Source: Geminicoccaceae bacterium (GTDB lineage Bacteria; Pseudomonadota; Alphaproteobacteria; Geminicoccales; Geminicoccaceae). Taken from it: a stretch of DNA of 64,000 nt. This document shows positions 18,850 through 30,562 of the stretch, piece by piece. The notes beneath the pieces were generated by a model. It made no database searches and was not told the origin of the DNA. It saw nothing but the letters and a program-made list of their open reading frames with translations. The stretch's first letter is position 1; every line of letters begins with the position of its first letter. Where the stretch lies: positions 3,660,451 through 3,724,450 of the forward strand of contig AP024683.1 in NCBI GenBank assembly GCA_025999455.1, read 5' to 3'. The position numbers were made by a program, and so were the translations under genes.

Positions 18850-19689
18850 GTGACCGACGCGCCGGACGTCGCGCCCCCCGCTCCGGCCGGTGCGGAGGCG
18901 GGGTCGACGGCCACGCGGCCGGCGGTCGAGGCCCGCGGGCTCGGGCTCACCTATCGGACGGCCTCGGGCCCGGTCGAGGCGCTCAAAGGCGTCGATCTCG
19001 TGATCGAGGCCGGGGCCTTCGTCGCCTTCATCGGGCCCTCGGGCTGCGGCAAGACGACCTTCTTGCGGCTCGTCGCCGACCTCGAGGAGCCGACGACCGG
19101 GACGCTGCGGGTCGAGGGCCTCTCGCCGCGCGAGGCCCGGCTCGCCCGGCGCTACGGCTACGTCTTCCAGGCCCCGGCGCTGCAGCCCTGGCGGACCGTC
19201 GAGCGCAACGTGACGCTGCCGCTCGAGATCATGGGCTTTCCGCCCGAAGAGCGGGCGGCGCGGGCACGACGCTGGCTCGCGCTCGTCGAGCTCGAGGCCT
19301 TCGCCCGGCACTATCCCTGGCAGCTCTCGGGCGGCATGCAGCAGCGCGTGTCGATCGCCCGCGCCCTCTCCTTCGACCCGCCGATCCTGTTGATGGACGA
19401 GCCGTTCGGCGCACTCGACGAGATCACCCGCGACCGGCTCAACCTCGAGCTGCACGGGCTCTGGCGGCGCACCGGCAAGACGATCCTGTTCGTCACCCAC
19501 TCGATCGCCGAGGCGGTCCACCTCGCGACCCGGATCGTCGTCATGTCACCCCGGCCCGGCCGCATCCTCGAGGTGATCGACAGCCCCTTGCCCGCCGACC
19601 GGCCTCTCGACATCCGCGACAGCCCGGAATTCCTCGAGGTCGCCCATCGCGTCCGCGAAGGCCTCCGCGCCGGCCACTCCTACGATTGA
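18850..19689 (+). CDS. ABC transporter ATP-binding protein (nitrate/sulfonate/taurine/pyrimidine-precursor type)
   Basis: A 279-residue ATPase with Walker A GPSGCGKTT, Q-loop VFQAPALQPWRTV, signature LSGGMQQR, Walker B ILLMDEPFGALDE and H-loop VTHSI. The QPWRTVERNV and DEPFGALDE pattern fits the SsuB/TauB/NrtD group. The GTG at 18850 follows GGAGG by about five bases; another GTG at 18835 is less well placed. No permease or solute-binding gene follows: the next gene is convergent and overlaps the last 144 bp. It is therefore an orphan ATPase here, probably partnered with genes elsewhere. Confidence 0.9.
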   Translation: MTDAPDVAPPAPAGAEAGSTATRPAVEARGLGLTYRTASGPVEALKGVDLVIEAGAFVAFIGPSGCGKTTFLRLVADLEEPTTGTLRVEGLSPREARLARRYGYVFQAPALQPWRTVERNVTLPLEIMGFPPEERAARARRWLALVELEAFARHYPWQLSGGMQQRVSIARALSFDPPILLMDEPFGALDEITRDRLNLELHGLWRRTGKTILFVTHSIAEAVHLATRIVVMSPRPGRILEVIDSPLPADRPLDIRDSPEFLEVAHRVREGLRAGHSYD

Positions 19690-20292
19690 AAGCGGGGCGA
19701 GCGACGGGCCCGTGTGGCGCCGCCACATCGCCGGATCGTGCCCCGGCGGCGGGCCGCCGGCGCAGCGCGAGGTCCGATAGCCGCGCAATTCCTCGTAGCG
19801 CGCGATCTGGGCCGGGCCGAGGAGAGCCGGCATCTCGAGGTGTGCCTCGAGATGGACGAAGCGGAGCGCTTTGCGCGCCGCCTCGGCCCGGCCGAGGAGC
19901 CGATCGAGCTCCTCGCGGTCGATCCGCCGTTCGCGGAACGCCGCATCGAGCGCCACTTCGGCCTCGATCCAGGCCTCGGCGGCCGCCACGGCGCGCCGCT
20001 TCAGCGCCTCGAACACGGCGCGGATCCGCGCCTCCTGCTCGGCCGTGAGCTCGAGCTCGCGAGCGAGCCCCAAGAGATGCGCCGGGCCGGGATAGCCGTT
20101 GAGCTCGGCCGGCTTGGCGAGCCCCCAGCCCCCGGCCCTGCGGAGCTCGGCCAAATCTTGTTCGGAAAAGCTCGTGACCGTGCGCGTCTGCTGACCGGCA
20201 TAGGGTGCCGCCGATCCGTGTCCGGCATGCTGGGCCTCCGCCGAGACGGCGGTGCCGAAGAGGAGAACGAGGGCGAGAACGGACCGTCGCAT
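19546..20292 (-). CDS. Periplasmic Spy/CpxP-like (heavy-metal sensor-like) protein
   Basis: A 248-residue exported protein. The ATG at 20292 begins a signal peptide (MRRSVLALVLLFGTAVSAEA) followed by a His/Gly-rich QHAGHG segment. The middle is helical, with LTAEQEARIRAVFEALKRR and further helices up to LEMPALLGPAQIARYEELRGY, the LTxxQ pattern of Spy, CpxP and zinc-resistance-associated proteins. These act as periplasmic chaperones or metal/stress sensors. The last ~48 residues lie opposite the ABC ATPase gene because no stop occurs before 19546; they look like a shadow translation and may be a non-conserved tail. It is divergent from the Crp-like gene and the two share a palindromic operator region. 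Confidence 0.65.
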   Translation of the reverse strand: MRRSVLALVLLFGTAVSAEAQHAGHGSAAPYAGQQTRTVTSFSEQDLAELRRAGGWGLAKPAELNGYPGPAHLLGLARELELTAEQEARIRAVFEALKRRAVAAAEAWIEAEVALDAAFRERRIDREELDRLLGRAEAARKALRFVHLEAHLEMPALLGPAQIARYEELRGYRTSRCAGGPPPGHDPAMWRRHTGPSLAPLSIVGVAGAEAFADAMGDLEEFRAVADVERPVGGQGAVDHLEDAAGPG

Positions 20293-20345
20293 CGAGGCTC
20301 TCCGAACGAGGCTGGCCGCTTCTTGCCCGATCGCGCGGCGGGCCA

Positions 20346-20359
20346 ACATGATCGCGATC

Positions 20360-20363
<4 letters not shown>
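20346..20363. promoter_or_regulatory. 18-bp perfect palindrome, candidate Crp/Fnr-family operator
   Basis: The sequence ACATGATCGCGATCATGT is a perfect inverted repeat. Its core TGAT-CGCG-ATCA matches the TTGAT-N4-ATCAA geometry of Fnr/Dnr-type boxes. It lies between the Spy-like gene and the Crp/Fnr-type gene, and both possible ATGs of the regulator (20348, 20360) fall inside it. Autorepression and co-control of the divergent gene are plausible. A 14-bp version occurs by chance in the flgI coding region (59976-59989), which weakens the case. Confidence 0.45.
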
Positions 20364-24479
<4,116 letters not shown>

Positions 24480-24480
<1 letters not shown>

Positions 24481-25595
24481 CAGACCCGCATGGGCATCAA
24501 GACGAACAGCAAGGCCGGGTCGGCCGGATCCTTCACCACCGTGGGGGCCGCCGCATTGGCCATCTCGATCCGGAGCTCCGGCCCCTCGACCTGGGCCACC
24601 ATGTCGAGCACGTAGCGGGCGTTGAAGCCGATCTCGAGCGGCTCGCCCTGCCAGACGCAGTCGAGCTCTTCTTCGGCGCGGCCCTGCTCGGGGCTCACGG
24701 CCGAGACGGTCACCCGGCCGGTCTCGAAGGCGAGCTTGATCGGCCGCGCCTTCTCCATCGAGATCGTCGCGACCCGGTCGACCGCCTCGGCGAAGGCTTT
24801 GGTCGCGAGCACCGCGATCCGCTCGTTGTTCGTCGGGATCACGCGCTCGTAGTCCGGGAAGGTGCCATCGATCAGCCGGGAGAGGAGCCGCGCGCCGCCG
24901 GCGGTGAGCTCGATCCGCGAGGCCGAGACCGCCACGCGGACGGGCTCCTCCACACCCTCGACGAGCTTGCGCAATTCGCCCACGGTCTTGCGCGGCACGA
25001 TGACGGGCGGCATCCGCTCCGCCCCGGGCGGCAGCGCCACCTCGATCCGGGCGAGGCGATGGCCGTCGGTGGCGACCCCGCGCAGGGTGCGCGTGGCCCC
25101 GGCACCCGCCACGTGGAAGTGGATGCCGTTCAGATAGTAGCGGGTCTCTTCCGTCGAGATCGCGAAGCGCGCTTTGTCGATCAGCTTCACGAGGTCGCCG
25201 GGGGCGATCTCGAAGCGGACCTCGAGCTCCTCGCCGCCGATCGCCGGAAAGTCGTCGACCGGCAGGGTCGGCAGCACGAACCGCGAACGGCCCGCCCGAA
25301 GCTCGAGCTCGGCCGAGCCCGGCTGCTGCTCGAGCGTGACCGTGGCCCCCTCCGGCAGCTTGCGGACGATGTCGAAGAGGGTGTGGGCGGGCACGGTCGT
25401 GGCGCCGCGTCGGCCGACCTCGGCCGGCTCGCGGGCGAGGAGGGTGAGGTCGAGGTCGGTCGCCACGAGCTCGAGGCCGTCCCCGCCCACGAGCTTGACG
25501 TTGTTGAGGATCGGGATCGTGGTCCGGCGCTCGACCACGTTCTGCACGTGGCCGAGCGAGCGGAGCAGGGCGGCGCGCTCGATTGCCAGCTTCAT
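24480..25595 (-). CDS. dnaN: DNA polymerase III beta sliding clamp
   Basis: A 371-residue protein of normal clamp length, starting MKLAIERAALLRSLGHVQ. The three clamp repeats are present (for example NVKLVGGDGLELVATDLDL; FPAIGGEELEVRF; GARLLSRLIDGTFPDYERVI). It forms the ring dimer that tethers polymerase III to DNA. About 120 bp separate it from the dnaA stop; it is coupled to recF by ATGA. Confidence 0.98.
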
Positions 25596-25714
25596 GGACG
25601 ACCCATCCGCGCTCGGGCCCGGCACGGCCGGCACCCGCCCCGAACCGGCTCGGGGAGAGCGACGCTAGCAGAAAAGCCGGGCGAGGTTGACCCTTTTGCG
25701 GCCGCTCGGCGGGC

Positions 25715-27142
25715 TCAGGCCTGGAGCCGCCGCTTCAACGCCTCGACGTCTTCGGCGAGCTGGCGGTCCTCGGCCTGCAGCCGCTCGATCTGCCGCACGG
25801 CGTGCATGACGGTCGTGTGGTCGCGGCCGCCGAAGCGTCGGCCGATCTCCGGCAACGACCGGGGCGTCAAGATCTTGGCCAGATACATGGCGACCTGGCG
25901 CGGCCGGGCGACCTGCCGTTGCCGTCGGGCGGAGGTCATGTCCGCCATCCGCAGCCCGTAATATTCGACGACGGCCTTTTGGATCTCCTCGATCGTGATC
26001 CGTCGGTCGGCGGCGCGCAGGACGTCCTTCAAGATCTCCTGCGCCATCTCGATCGAGACCGGCTGGCGGGTGAGGCTCGCCTGGAGGACGATTCGGTTGA
26101 GGGCCCCCTCGAGCTCGCGGACGTTGCTCGTGATCCGGCTCGCCAGGAACTCGAGGACGCGCAGCGGCACGTCGACGCCGCAGGCCTCGGCCTTGGTCTG
26201 GAGGATGCCGAGTCGGAGCTCGTAGGTCGTGGGGTGGATGTCGGCGACGAGCCCCCAGGAGAGCCGCGAGCGGATCCGCTCCTCGAGGCCGTCCAGGTCG
26301 GAGGGGCTGCGGTCGGCGCTGATCACGATCTGCCGGCCGCGCTCGACCAGCGCGTTGAAGGTGTGGAAGAATTCTTCCTGGGTCGAATCCTTGCCGGTGA
26401 TGAACTGGAGATCGTCGACCATCAAGAGATCGACCGACCGGAACAGCTCCTTGAACGGGATCGTATCCTTCGAGCGCAGCGCCAAGATGAACTGGTACAT
26501 GAACTTCTCGGCGGTGAGGTAGACCACCCGCCGGCTCGGGTCGCGCTGGCGGACCCGCCAGCCGATCGCGTGCATGAGGTGGGTCTTGCCGAGGCCGACG
26601 CCGCCGTAGAGGAACAGGGGGTTGAAGGGTGGCGTGTTGGACATCGCCACCTTCTCGGCGGCGGCGACCGCGAACTCGTTCGGCTTGCCGATCACGAAGG
26701 TTTCGAAGGTGAGCCGCGGGTCGAGCCGCGCGCCGAGCTCCTCGCCGGCCGGCTCGTTGGCGGGCTCGAGCGGTACGACGGGTGCCGGCGCCGGCGGTGC
26801 CGGCGGCTCCCCGCCCGGCGGGCGCACGGCGAGCGTGATCGAGCGGACCGAGGGATTGAGCCGAGTCCACAGCGCGCGGATGCGATCGGCGTAGTTGGCG
26901 ACGATCCAGTCGCGCATGAACTGCGTCGGCACCGCGAGCACGACCCGGTCGCCCGCCAGCTCGACGAGGTCGAGCGGCTTCAGCCAAGTGCCGAACGCGG
27001 TGTCACCGATCTCGGCCCGCAACAGGGTGCGGACCTGCTGCCACTGTTGTTGGACCTCGCCCGGCGCTGCGCCCATCCGCCCCTCGGCGGTCCCACGTCC
27101 CGCCACAGAAGAGGCCAACGACTGCCCCGTCCGCAAGGCCAT
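25715..27142 (-). CDS. dnaA: Chromosomal replication initiator protein
   Basis: A 475-residue AAA+ initiator. Domain I is at ~30-110 (WQQVRTLLRAEIGDTAFGTWL), a Pro-rich linker follows, then the AAA+ core with Walker A GGVGLGKTHLMHAIG and Walker B VDLLMVDDLQFITGK. The C-terminal DNA-binding signature is GGRDHTTVMHAVRQIE. It binds the origin and opens it for replication. The ATG at 27142 has GGGAGGGG six bases upstream; an internal ATG at 27076 (MGAAPGEVQQQ) also has GAGGGG and would be closer to the usual family N-terminus. Two strong inverted repeats lie in its leader. Confidence 0.98.
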   Translation of the reverse strand: MALRTGQSLASSVAGRGTAEGRMGAAPGEVQQQWQQVRTLLRAEIGDTAFGTWLKPLDLVELAGDRVVLAVPTQFMRDWIVANYADRIRALWTRLNPSVRSITLAVRPPGGEPPAPPAPAPVVPLEPANEPAGEELGARLDPRLTFETFVIGKPNEFAVAAAEKVAMSNTPPFNPLFLYGGVGLGKTHLMHAIGWRVRQRDPSRRVVYLTAEKFMYQFILALRSKDTIPFKELFRSVDLLMVDDLQFITGKDSTQEEFFHTFNALVERGRQIVISADRSPSDLDGLEERIRSRLSWGLVADIHPTTYELRLGILQTKAEACGVDVPLRVLEFLASRITSNVRELEGALNRIVLQASLTRQPVSIEMAQEILKDVLRAADRRITIEEIQKAVVEYYGLRMADMTSARRQRQVARPRQVAMYLAKILTPRSLPEIGRRFGGRDHTTVMHAVRQIERLQAEDRQLAEDVEALKRRLQA

Positions 27143-27197
27143 CCTGCCCCTCCCGACAACCCGACGCCCCGACCCGACCGCGGTCGCCCGCGGCCGC

Positions 27198-27224
27198 GAA
27201 GCGACCCGCCCCGAGGGTCGCTTC
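27198..27224. repeat. Inverted repeat, 10-bp arms, in dnaA leader
   Basis: The arms GAAGCGACCC and GGGTCGCTTC are perfectly complementary, with a 7-base loop (27208-27214). In the dnaA mRNA this would be a stable hairpin ending about 55 bases before the ATG. There is no T-tract after it on the minus strand, so it is not a standard terminator. Confidence 0.75.
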
Positions 27225-27239
27225 TCAAGCTCCGGTAGA

Positions 27240-27273
27240 GCGATCCGTCGCGCAACGTATCACGACGGATCGC
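27240..27273. repeat. Inverted repeat, 11-bp arms, in dnaA leader
   Basis: The arms GCGATCCGTCG and CGACGGATCGC are perfectly complementary around a 12-base loop (27251-27262). It lies 15 bp upstream of the other hairpin, between the AT-rich promoter-like segment and dnaA. It could be an RNA leader structure or a protein-binding palindrome with spaced half-sites. Confidence 0.75.
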
Positions 27274-27578
27274 CGAGAACTTCTTGGCTGACCTACCTGG
27301 ATTCAAGTATTTACAAGTCAAGCTCCAGAAACGTCGCCCGACTCGTCAGAGGCAGGAGCCTAAGGATCGCGCCGCGAACCGGCAAGGCGATCGAAACGAG
27401 AACGAGACAGTTCGCCTCGGAGTTGACGTCGCGCCGGCCCAGCAACCCCCTGTCACACGACGGCCCGCACGCGCAGGATCGCACCGTCGGTCTGCACCGA
27501 CGGCGAGCCGGTAGCGCTACGGTTTCGATGCGACGGGAGGAACCGCGCCGGTCGGCGCCGGCGCGACCGGCCGACGGC

Positions 27579-27860
27579 TCAGGCCGACGGCCGCTGCAGG
27601 TCGAGCGCCTTGATGCGCTGCGCCAGGCGCGAGATCTTGCGCGAAGCGGTATTCAGGTGCAGCACACCTTTGCTCACGCCCCGCCGGATTTCCGGCTCGG
27701 CGAGCGCGAACGCGGCCTTGGCGGCCGCCACGTCACCCGCTGCCAGCGCCGCCTCGACCTTGCGCACGAAGGTCTTGATGCGGCTCTTGCGGCTCTTGTT
27801 GATCAGCGCGCGCTTCGCCGCCTGTCGGGCGCGCTTGCGCGCCGAAGGAGTGTTCGCCAC
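27579..27860 (-). CDS. rpsT: 30S ribosomal protein bS20
   Basis: A 93-residue basic protein. With the GTG at 27860 it begins (M)[16 protein letters not shown], exactly the bS20 N-terminus. It continues with [20 protein letters not shown] and [24 protein letters not shown] lies nine bases upstream. It binds 16S rRNA early in 30S assembly. E. coli rpsT also uses a non-ATG start that takes part in autoregulation, so the GTG may be functional. The position next to dnaA is common in Alphaproteobacteria. Confidence 0.97.
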   Translation of the reverse strand: MANTPSARKRARQAAKRALINKSRKSRIKTFVRKVEAALAAGDVAAAKAAFALAEPEIRRGVSKGVLHLNTASRKISRLAQRIKALDLQRPSA

Positions 27861-27986
27861 GGAAACCGTCTCCACGGATTTCGGAGGCGGGCTGATAGCG
27901 GCCCACCCGCCGCGCGTCAACCGCGTGGCCGCCGCACCTCGGGATGGCGCCCGCCACCCGGCGCCGCGGCCCGCCCGCCGGAGCGG

Positions 27987-28760
27987 TCAGCGGTGGACGA
28001 AGGCCGGCGCCCGCTTCTCGACGAAGGCGCTCATCCCCTCCTTGCGGTCGGCGGTCGCGAAGGTCGCGTAGAACACCCGCTGCTCGAAGCGGATGCCTTC
28101 GGCGAGCGTCGTCTCGAAGGCGACGTTGACCGCTTCCTTGGCCAGCCGGACGATGGGTTGCGACTTCTTGGCGATCTCCTCGCCGAGCGCGATCGCCTCG
28201 TCGAGCAGCTTGGCGAGCGGGACGACCCGCGCCACGAGATTGGACCGCTCGGCCTCTTCCGCGCTCATGAGGCGGCCCGTGAGGATCATCTCCATGGCCT
28301 TCGACTTGCCGATCGCGCGGGTTAGCCTCTGGGTTCCGCCGACCCCGGGGATCGTCCCGAGATTGATCTCGGGCTGGCCGAAGCGGGCGTTGTCGGCGGC
28401 GATGATGATGTCGCACATCATGGCGAGCTCGCAGCCCCCGCCCAGGGCGTAACCCGCGACCGCCGCGATCAGCGGCTTCTTGTGCCGGGCGATCTTGTTC
28501 CAGGCCCCCACGAAGTCGCTCTCGAAGGCCTGGGCGAAGTCCTTGTCGAGCATCTCCTTGATGTCGGCCCCGGCGGCGAACGCCTTCTCCGAGCCGGTGA
28601 TGACGACCGCGGCCACGCCCGGATCGGCGTCGAACGCCGTGAGCGCCGCCTCGATCTCGGCGATGACTTGGCTGTTGAGGGCATTGAGCTGTTTCGGTCG
28701 ATTGATCGTCACGAGCCCGACGGGCCCGCGCTTGTCGACCAGGATCGTCTCGTACGCCAT
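27987..28760 (-). CDS. Enoyl-CoA hydratase (crotonase family)
   Basis: A 257-residue crotonase-fold enzyme. The oxyanion-hole and CoA motifs are [12 protein letters not shown] and [18 protein letters not shown]. The catalytic glutamate segment [19 protein letters not shown] includes both glutamates expected for hydratase activity. It hydrates trans-2-enoyl-CoA in beta-oxidation or related pathways. The start at 28760 ([20 protein letters not shown]) is the standard family N-terminus. It is a stand-alone gene 126 bp upstream of rpsT on the same strand. Confidence 0.93.
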   Translation of the reverse strand: MAYETILVDKRGPVGLVTINRPKQLNALNSQVIAEIEAALTAFDADPGVAAVVITGSEKAFAAGADIKEMLDKDFAQAFESDFVGAWNKIARHKKPLIAAVAGYALGGGCELAMMCDIIIAADNARFGQPEINLGTIPGVGGTQRLTRAIGKSKAMEMILTGRLMSAEEAERSNLVARVVPLAKLLDEAIALGEEIAKKSQPIVRLAKEAVNVAFETTLAEGIRFEQRVFYATFATADRKEGMSAFVEKRAPAFVHR

Positions 28761-28888
28761 GAATCCGTCTCCCCGCCGGCCCCTCGACGGTGCCGGCTCG
28801 ACCGCCCGCCGGCGCGCGGAACCCCGGCGCGGCCGCGGCTTCTTGCCCGAGCCGCCGGCCGCCGTCCAGCACCGGCCCGCCGGCGCGC

Positions 28889-29704
28889 TCAGCGCTGGCA
28901 CCGGCTGCAGAAATAGGTCGCCCGACCGGCCAAGACGATCCGCCGGATCGGCCGGCCGCAGGCCGGGCAGGGCTCGCCCTCCCGCTCGTAGACCGAAAAG
29001 TCGTTCTGGAAGCTGCCGAGCTCACCGTTCGCCTGGACGTAGTCGCGGAGCGTCGTTCCGCCCTTGGCGATCGCCGCCTCGAGCACCTCGCGGACGGCGC
29101 GCGCGAGCCGATCCGCCCGCTCGGGACCCACCGTCCCGGCCAGCCGTCGCGGCGAGAGGCGGGCGCGGAACAAGGCTTCGTTGGCGTAGATGTTGCCGAC
29201 GCCTACGAGGAGCCGCTGGTCCATGAGCGCGCTCTTGAGCGGCAGCCGCCGGCCCTGCAGCAGGCTCAGCAGGAGGGGGCCGTCGAAGCCGGGCTCGAGC
29301 GGCTCGACGCCCAGGCCGCGGAGCAGGGGATGCTCGTCGAGCCGCTCGCTCGGCCAGAGGTCGAGCGCACCGAAGCGCCGCGGGTCGACGAAGCGCAGCA
29401 CCGTGCCGCCCTCGAAGCGGAAGGTCAGGTGCTCGTGCGGGCCGCGCGGCGGGCCGTCGAACACGAGCCGCCCGGACATGCCGAGGTGGAGGAGGAGCGT
29501 CCAGCCGTCGTCGAGGGCGGCGAGGAGATATTTGGCGCGCCGGGCGAAGCGCACCGTGCGGCGGCCGACGAGCCGGCTCGCGAGCCGCTCGGGCAAGGGG
29601 AAGCGCAGGTCCGGACGGCGCTGCTCGACCCCGGTGATCCTCGTGCCCGTGAGGCGGACCGCGAGCCCGCGTCGGATCGTCTCGACCTCGGGCAACTCCG
29701 GCAA
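28889..29704 (-). CDS. mutM: Formamidopyrimidine-DNA glycosylase
   Basis: A 271-residue base-excision repair enzyme with the absolute N-terminal [14 protein letters not shown], where Pro2 and Glu3 are catalytic. The H2TH region is near [15 protein letters not shown] and a C-terminal zinc finger, [11 protein letters not shown] to YFCSRC, is complete. It removes 8-oxoguanine and formamidopyrimidines. It is divergent from ubiE with 78 bp between starts, the common alphaproteobacterial arrangement. Confidence 0.97.
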   Translation of the reverse strand: MPELPEVETIRRGLAVRLTGTRITGVEQRRPDLRFPLPERLASRLVGRRTVRFARRAKYLLAALDDGWTLLLHLGMSGRLVFDGPPRGPHEHLTFRFEGGTVLRFVDPRRFGALDLWPSERLDEHPLLRGLGVEPLEPGFDGPLLLSLLQGRRLPLKSALMDQRLLVGVGNIYANEALFRARLSPRRLAGTVGPERADRLARAVREVLEAAIAKGGTTLRDYVQANGELGSFQNDFSVYEREGEPCPACGRPIRRIVLAGRATYFCSRCQR

Positions 29705-29782
29705 AGGAAGCTCTCCGCGCCTTGCCCGTCCGACGGCCGCCGCCTACATCGCGCCGGTCGCAACGGAGCGGTCGCTGTCTGC

Positions 29783-30556
29783 ATGAGCGAGCAGGACCCC
29801 GCAAGCGCCGCCGCCCGGCTCGCCGCCTCCTTCGGTTTCGAGCCGGTCGATCCGGCCGAGAAGGCTCCCAGGGTTCGTGGCGTGTTCGAGCGGGTGGCCG
29901 CCCGCTACGACCTCATGAACGACCTCATGAGCGCGGGCGTCCACCGGCTCTGGAAGGAGGCCCTGCTCGACTGGCTGATGCCGCGCCCGGGCATGCACCT
30001 GCTCGACCTCGCGGGCGGGACCGGCGACGTGGCGATGCGCTTTCTCGCCCGGCTCGACGGCCGCGGCCGAGTGACCGTCGTCGACGCCAATCCGGCCATG
30101 GTCCGGGTCGGCCGCGACCGGGCGCTCGATGCCGGTTGGCTCGCCGAGATCGACTGGGTGGTCGGCGACGCCGAACGGCTGCCGCTTCCCGACCGCTCGA
30201 TCGGCGCCTGTACGATCGCCTTCGGCATCCGCAACGTGACCCGGATCGACCGGGCGCTCGCCGAGATCCGGCGCGTGCTCGCCCCGGGCGGCCGGTTCCT
30301 CTGCCTCGAATTCTCGAACCTCGCCCTGCCGCTGCTCGAGCCGGCCTACGACCTCTACTCCTTCACCGTCCTGCCGGCGCTCGGCGCGCTCGTCGCCGGC
30401 GATGCCGCGAGCTACCGCTATCTCGCCGAGAGCATCCGCCGCTTCCCCGATCAGGCGACCTTCGCCGCCCTGATCGAAGGAGCCGGGCTCGAGCGGGTGC
30501 GCTGGCGCAACCTCTCGGGCGGGATCGCCGCGATCCACTCCGCCTGGCGGCTCTGA
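29783..30556 (+). CDS. ubiE: Ubiquinone/menaquinone biosynthesis C-methyltransferase
   Basis: A 257-residue SAM-dependent methyltransferase. [52 protein letters not shown] and LEFSNL are UbiE signatures. It C-methylates the benzoquinol ring in ubiquinone (and menaquinone) synthesis. The ATG at 29783 gives [10 protein letters not shown]. Six bases separate it from ubiB, so they form an operon. Confidence 0.97.
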   Translation: MSEQDPASAAARLAASFGFEPVDPAEKAPRVRGVFERVAARYDLMNDLMSAGVHRLWKEALLDWLMPRPGMHLLDLAGGTGDVAMRFLARLDGRGRVTVVDANPAMVRVGRDRALDAGWLAEIDWVVGDAERLPLPDRSIGACTIAFGIRNVTRIDRALAEIRRVLAPGGRFLCLEFSNLALPLLEPAYDLYSFTVLPALGALVAGDAASYRYLAESIRRFPDQATFAALIEGAGLERVRWRNLSGGIAAIHSAWRL

Positions 30557-30562
30557 GGCGCG

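Larger units (their letters stand above)
27143..27578. other. dnaA-rpsT intergenic region with dnaA leader and promoter; no clear oriC
   Basis: This 436-bp non-coding stretch separates rpsT and dnaA, both on the minus strand. It contains two perfect inverted repeats near dnaA and an unusually AT-rich segment at ~27296-27330; read on the minus strand, the latter includes CTTGACTTGTAAATACTTG, a candidate promoter with a TTGACT -35 element and no convincing -10. I looked for TTATCCACA-type DnaA boxes and found none close to consensus, so I do not call an origin here even though the genes are those that often flank one. Confidence 0.6.

Noticed and set aside
27198-27224. Rho-independent terminator after rpsT
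   Set aside because: The hairpin is perfect but there is no run of T on the minus strand, and it lies more than 350 bp from the rpsT stop.
27296-27330. AT-rich segment as an origin DNA-unwinding element
   Set aside because: It is only ~30 bp and has no accompanying DnaA boxes; a promoter for dnaA is the simpler reading.
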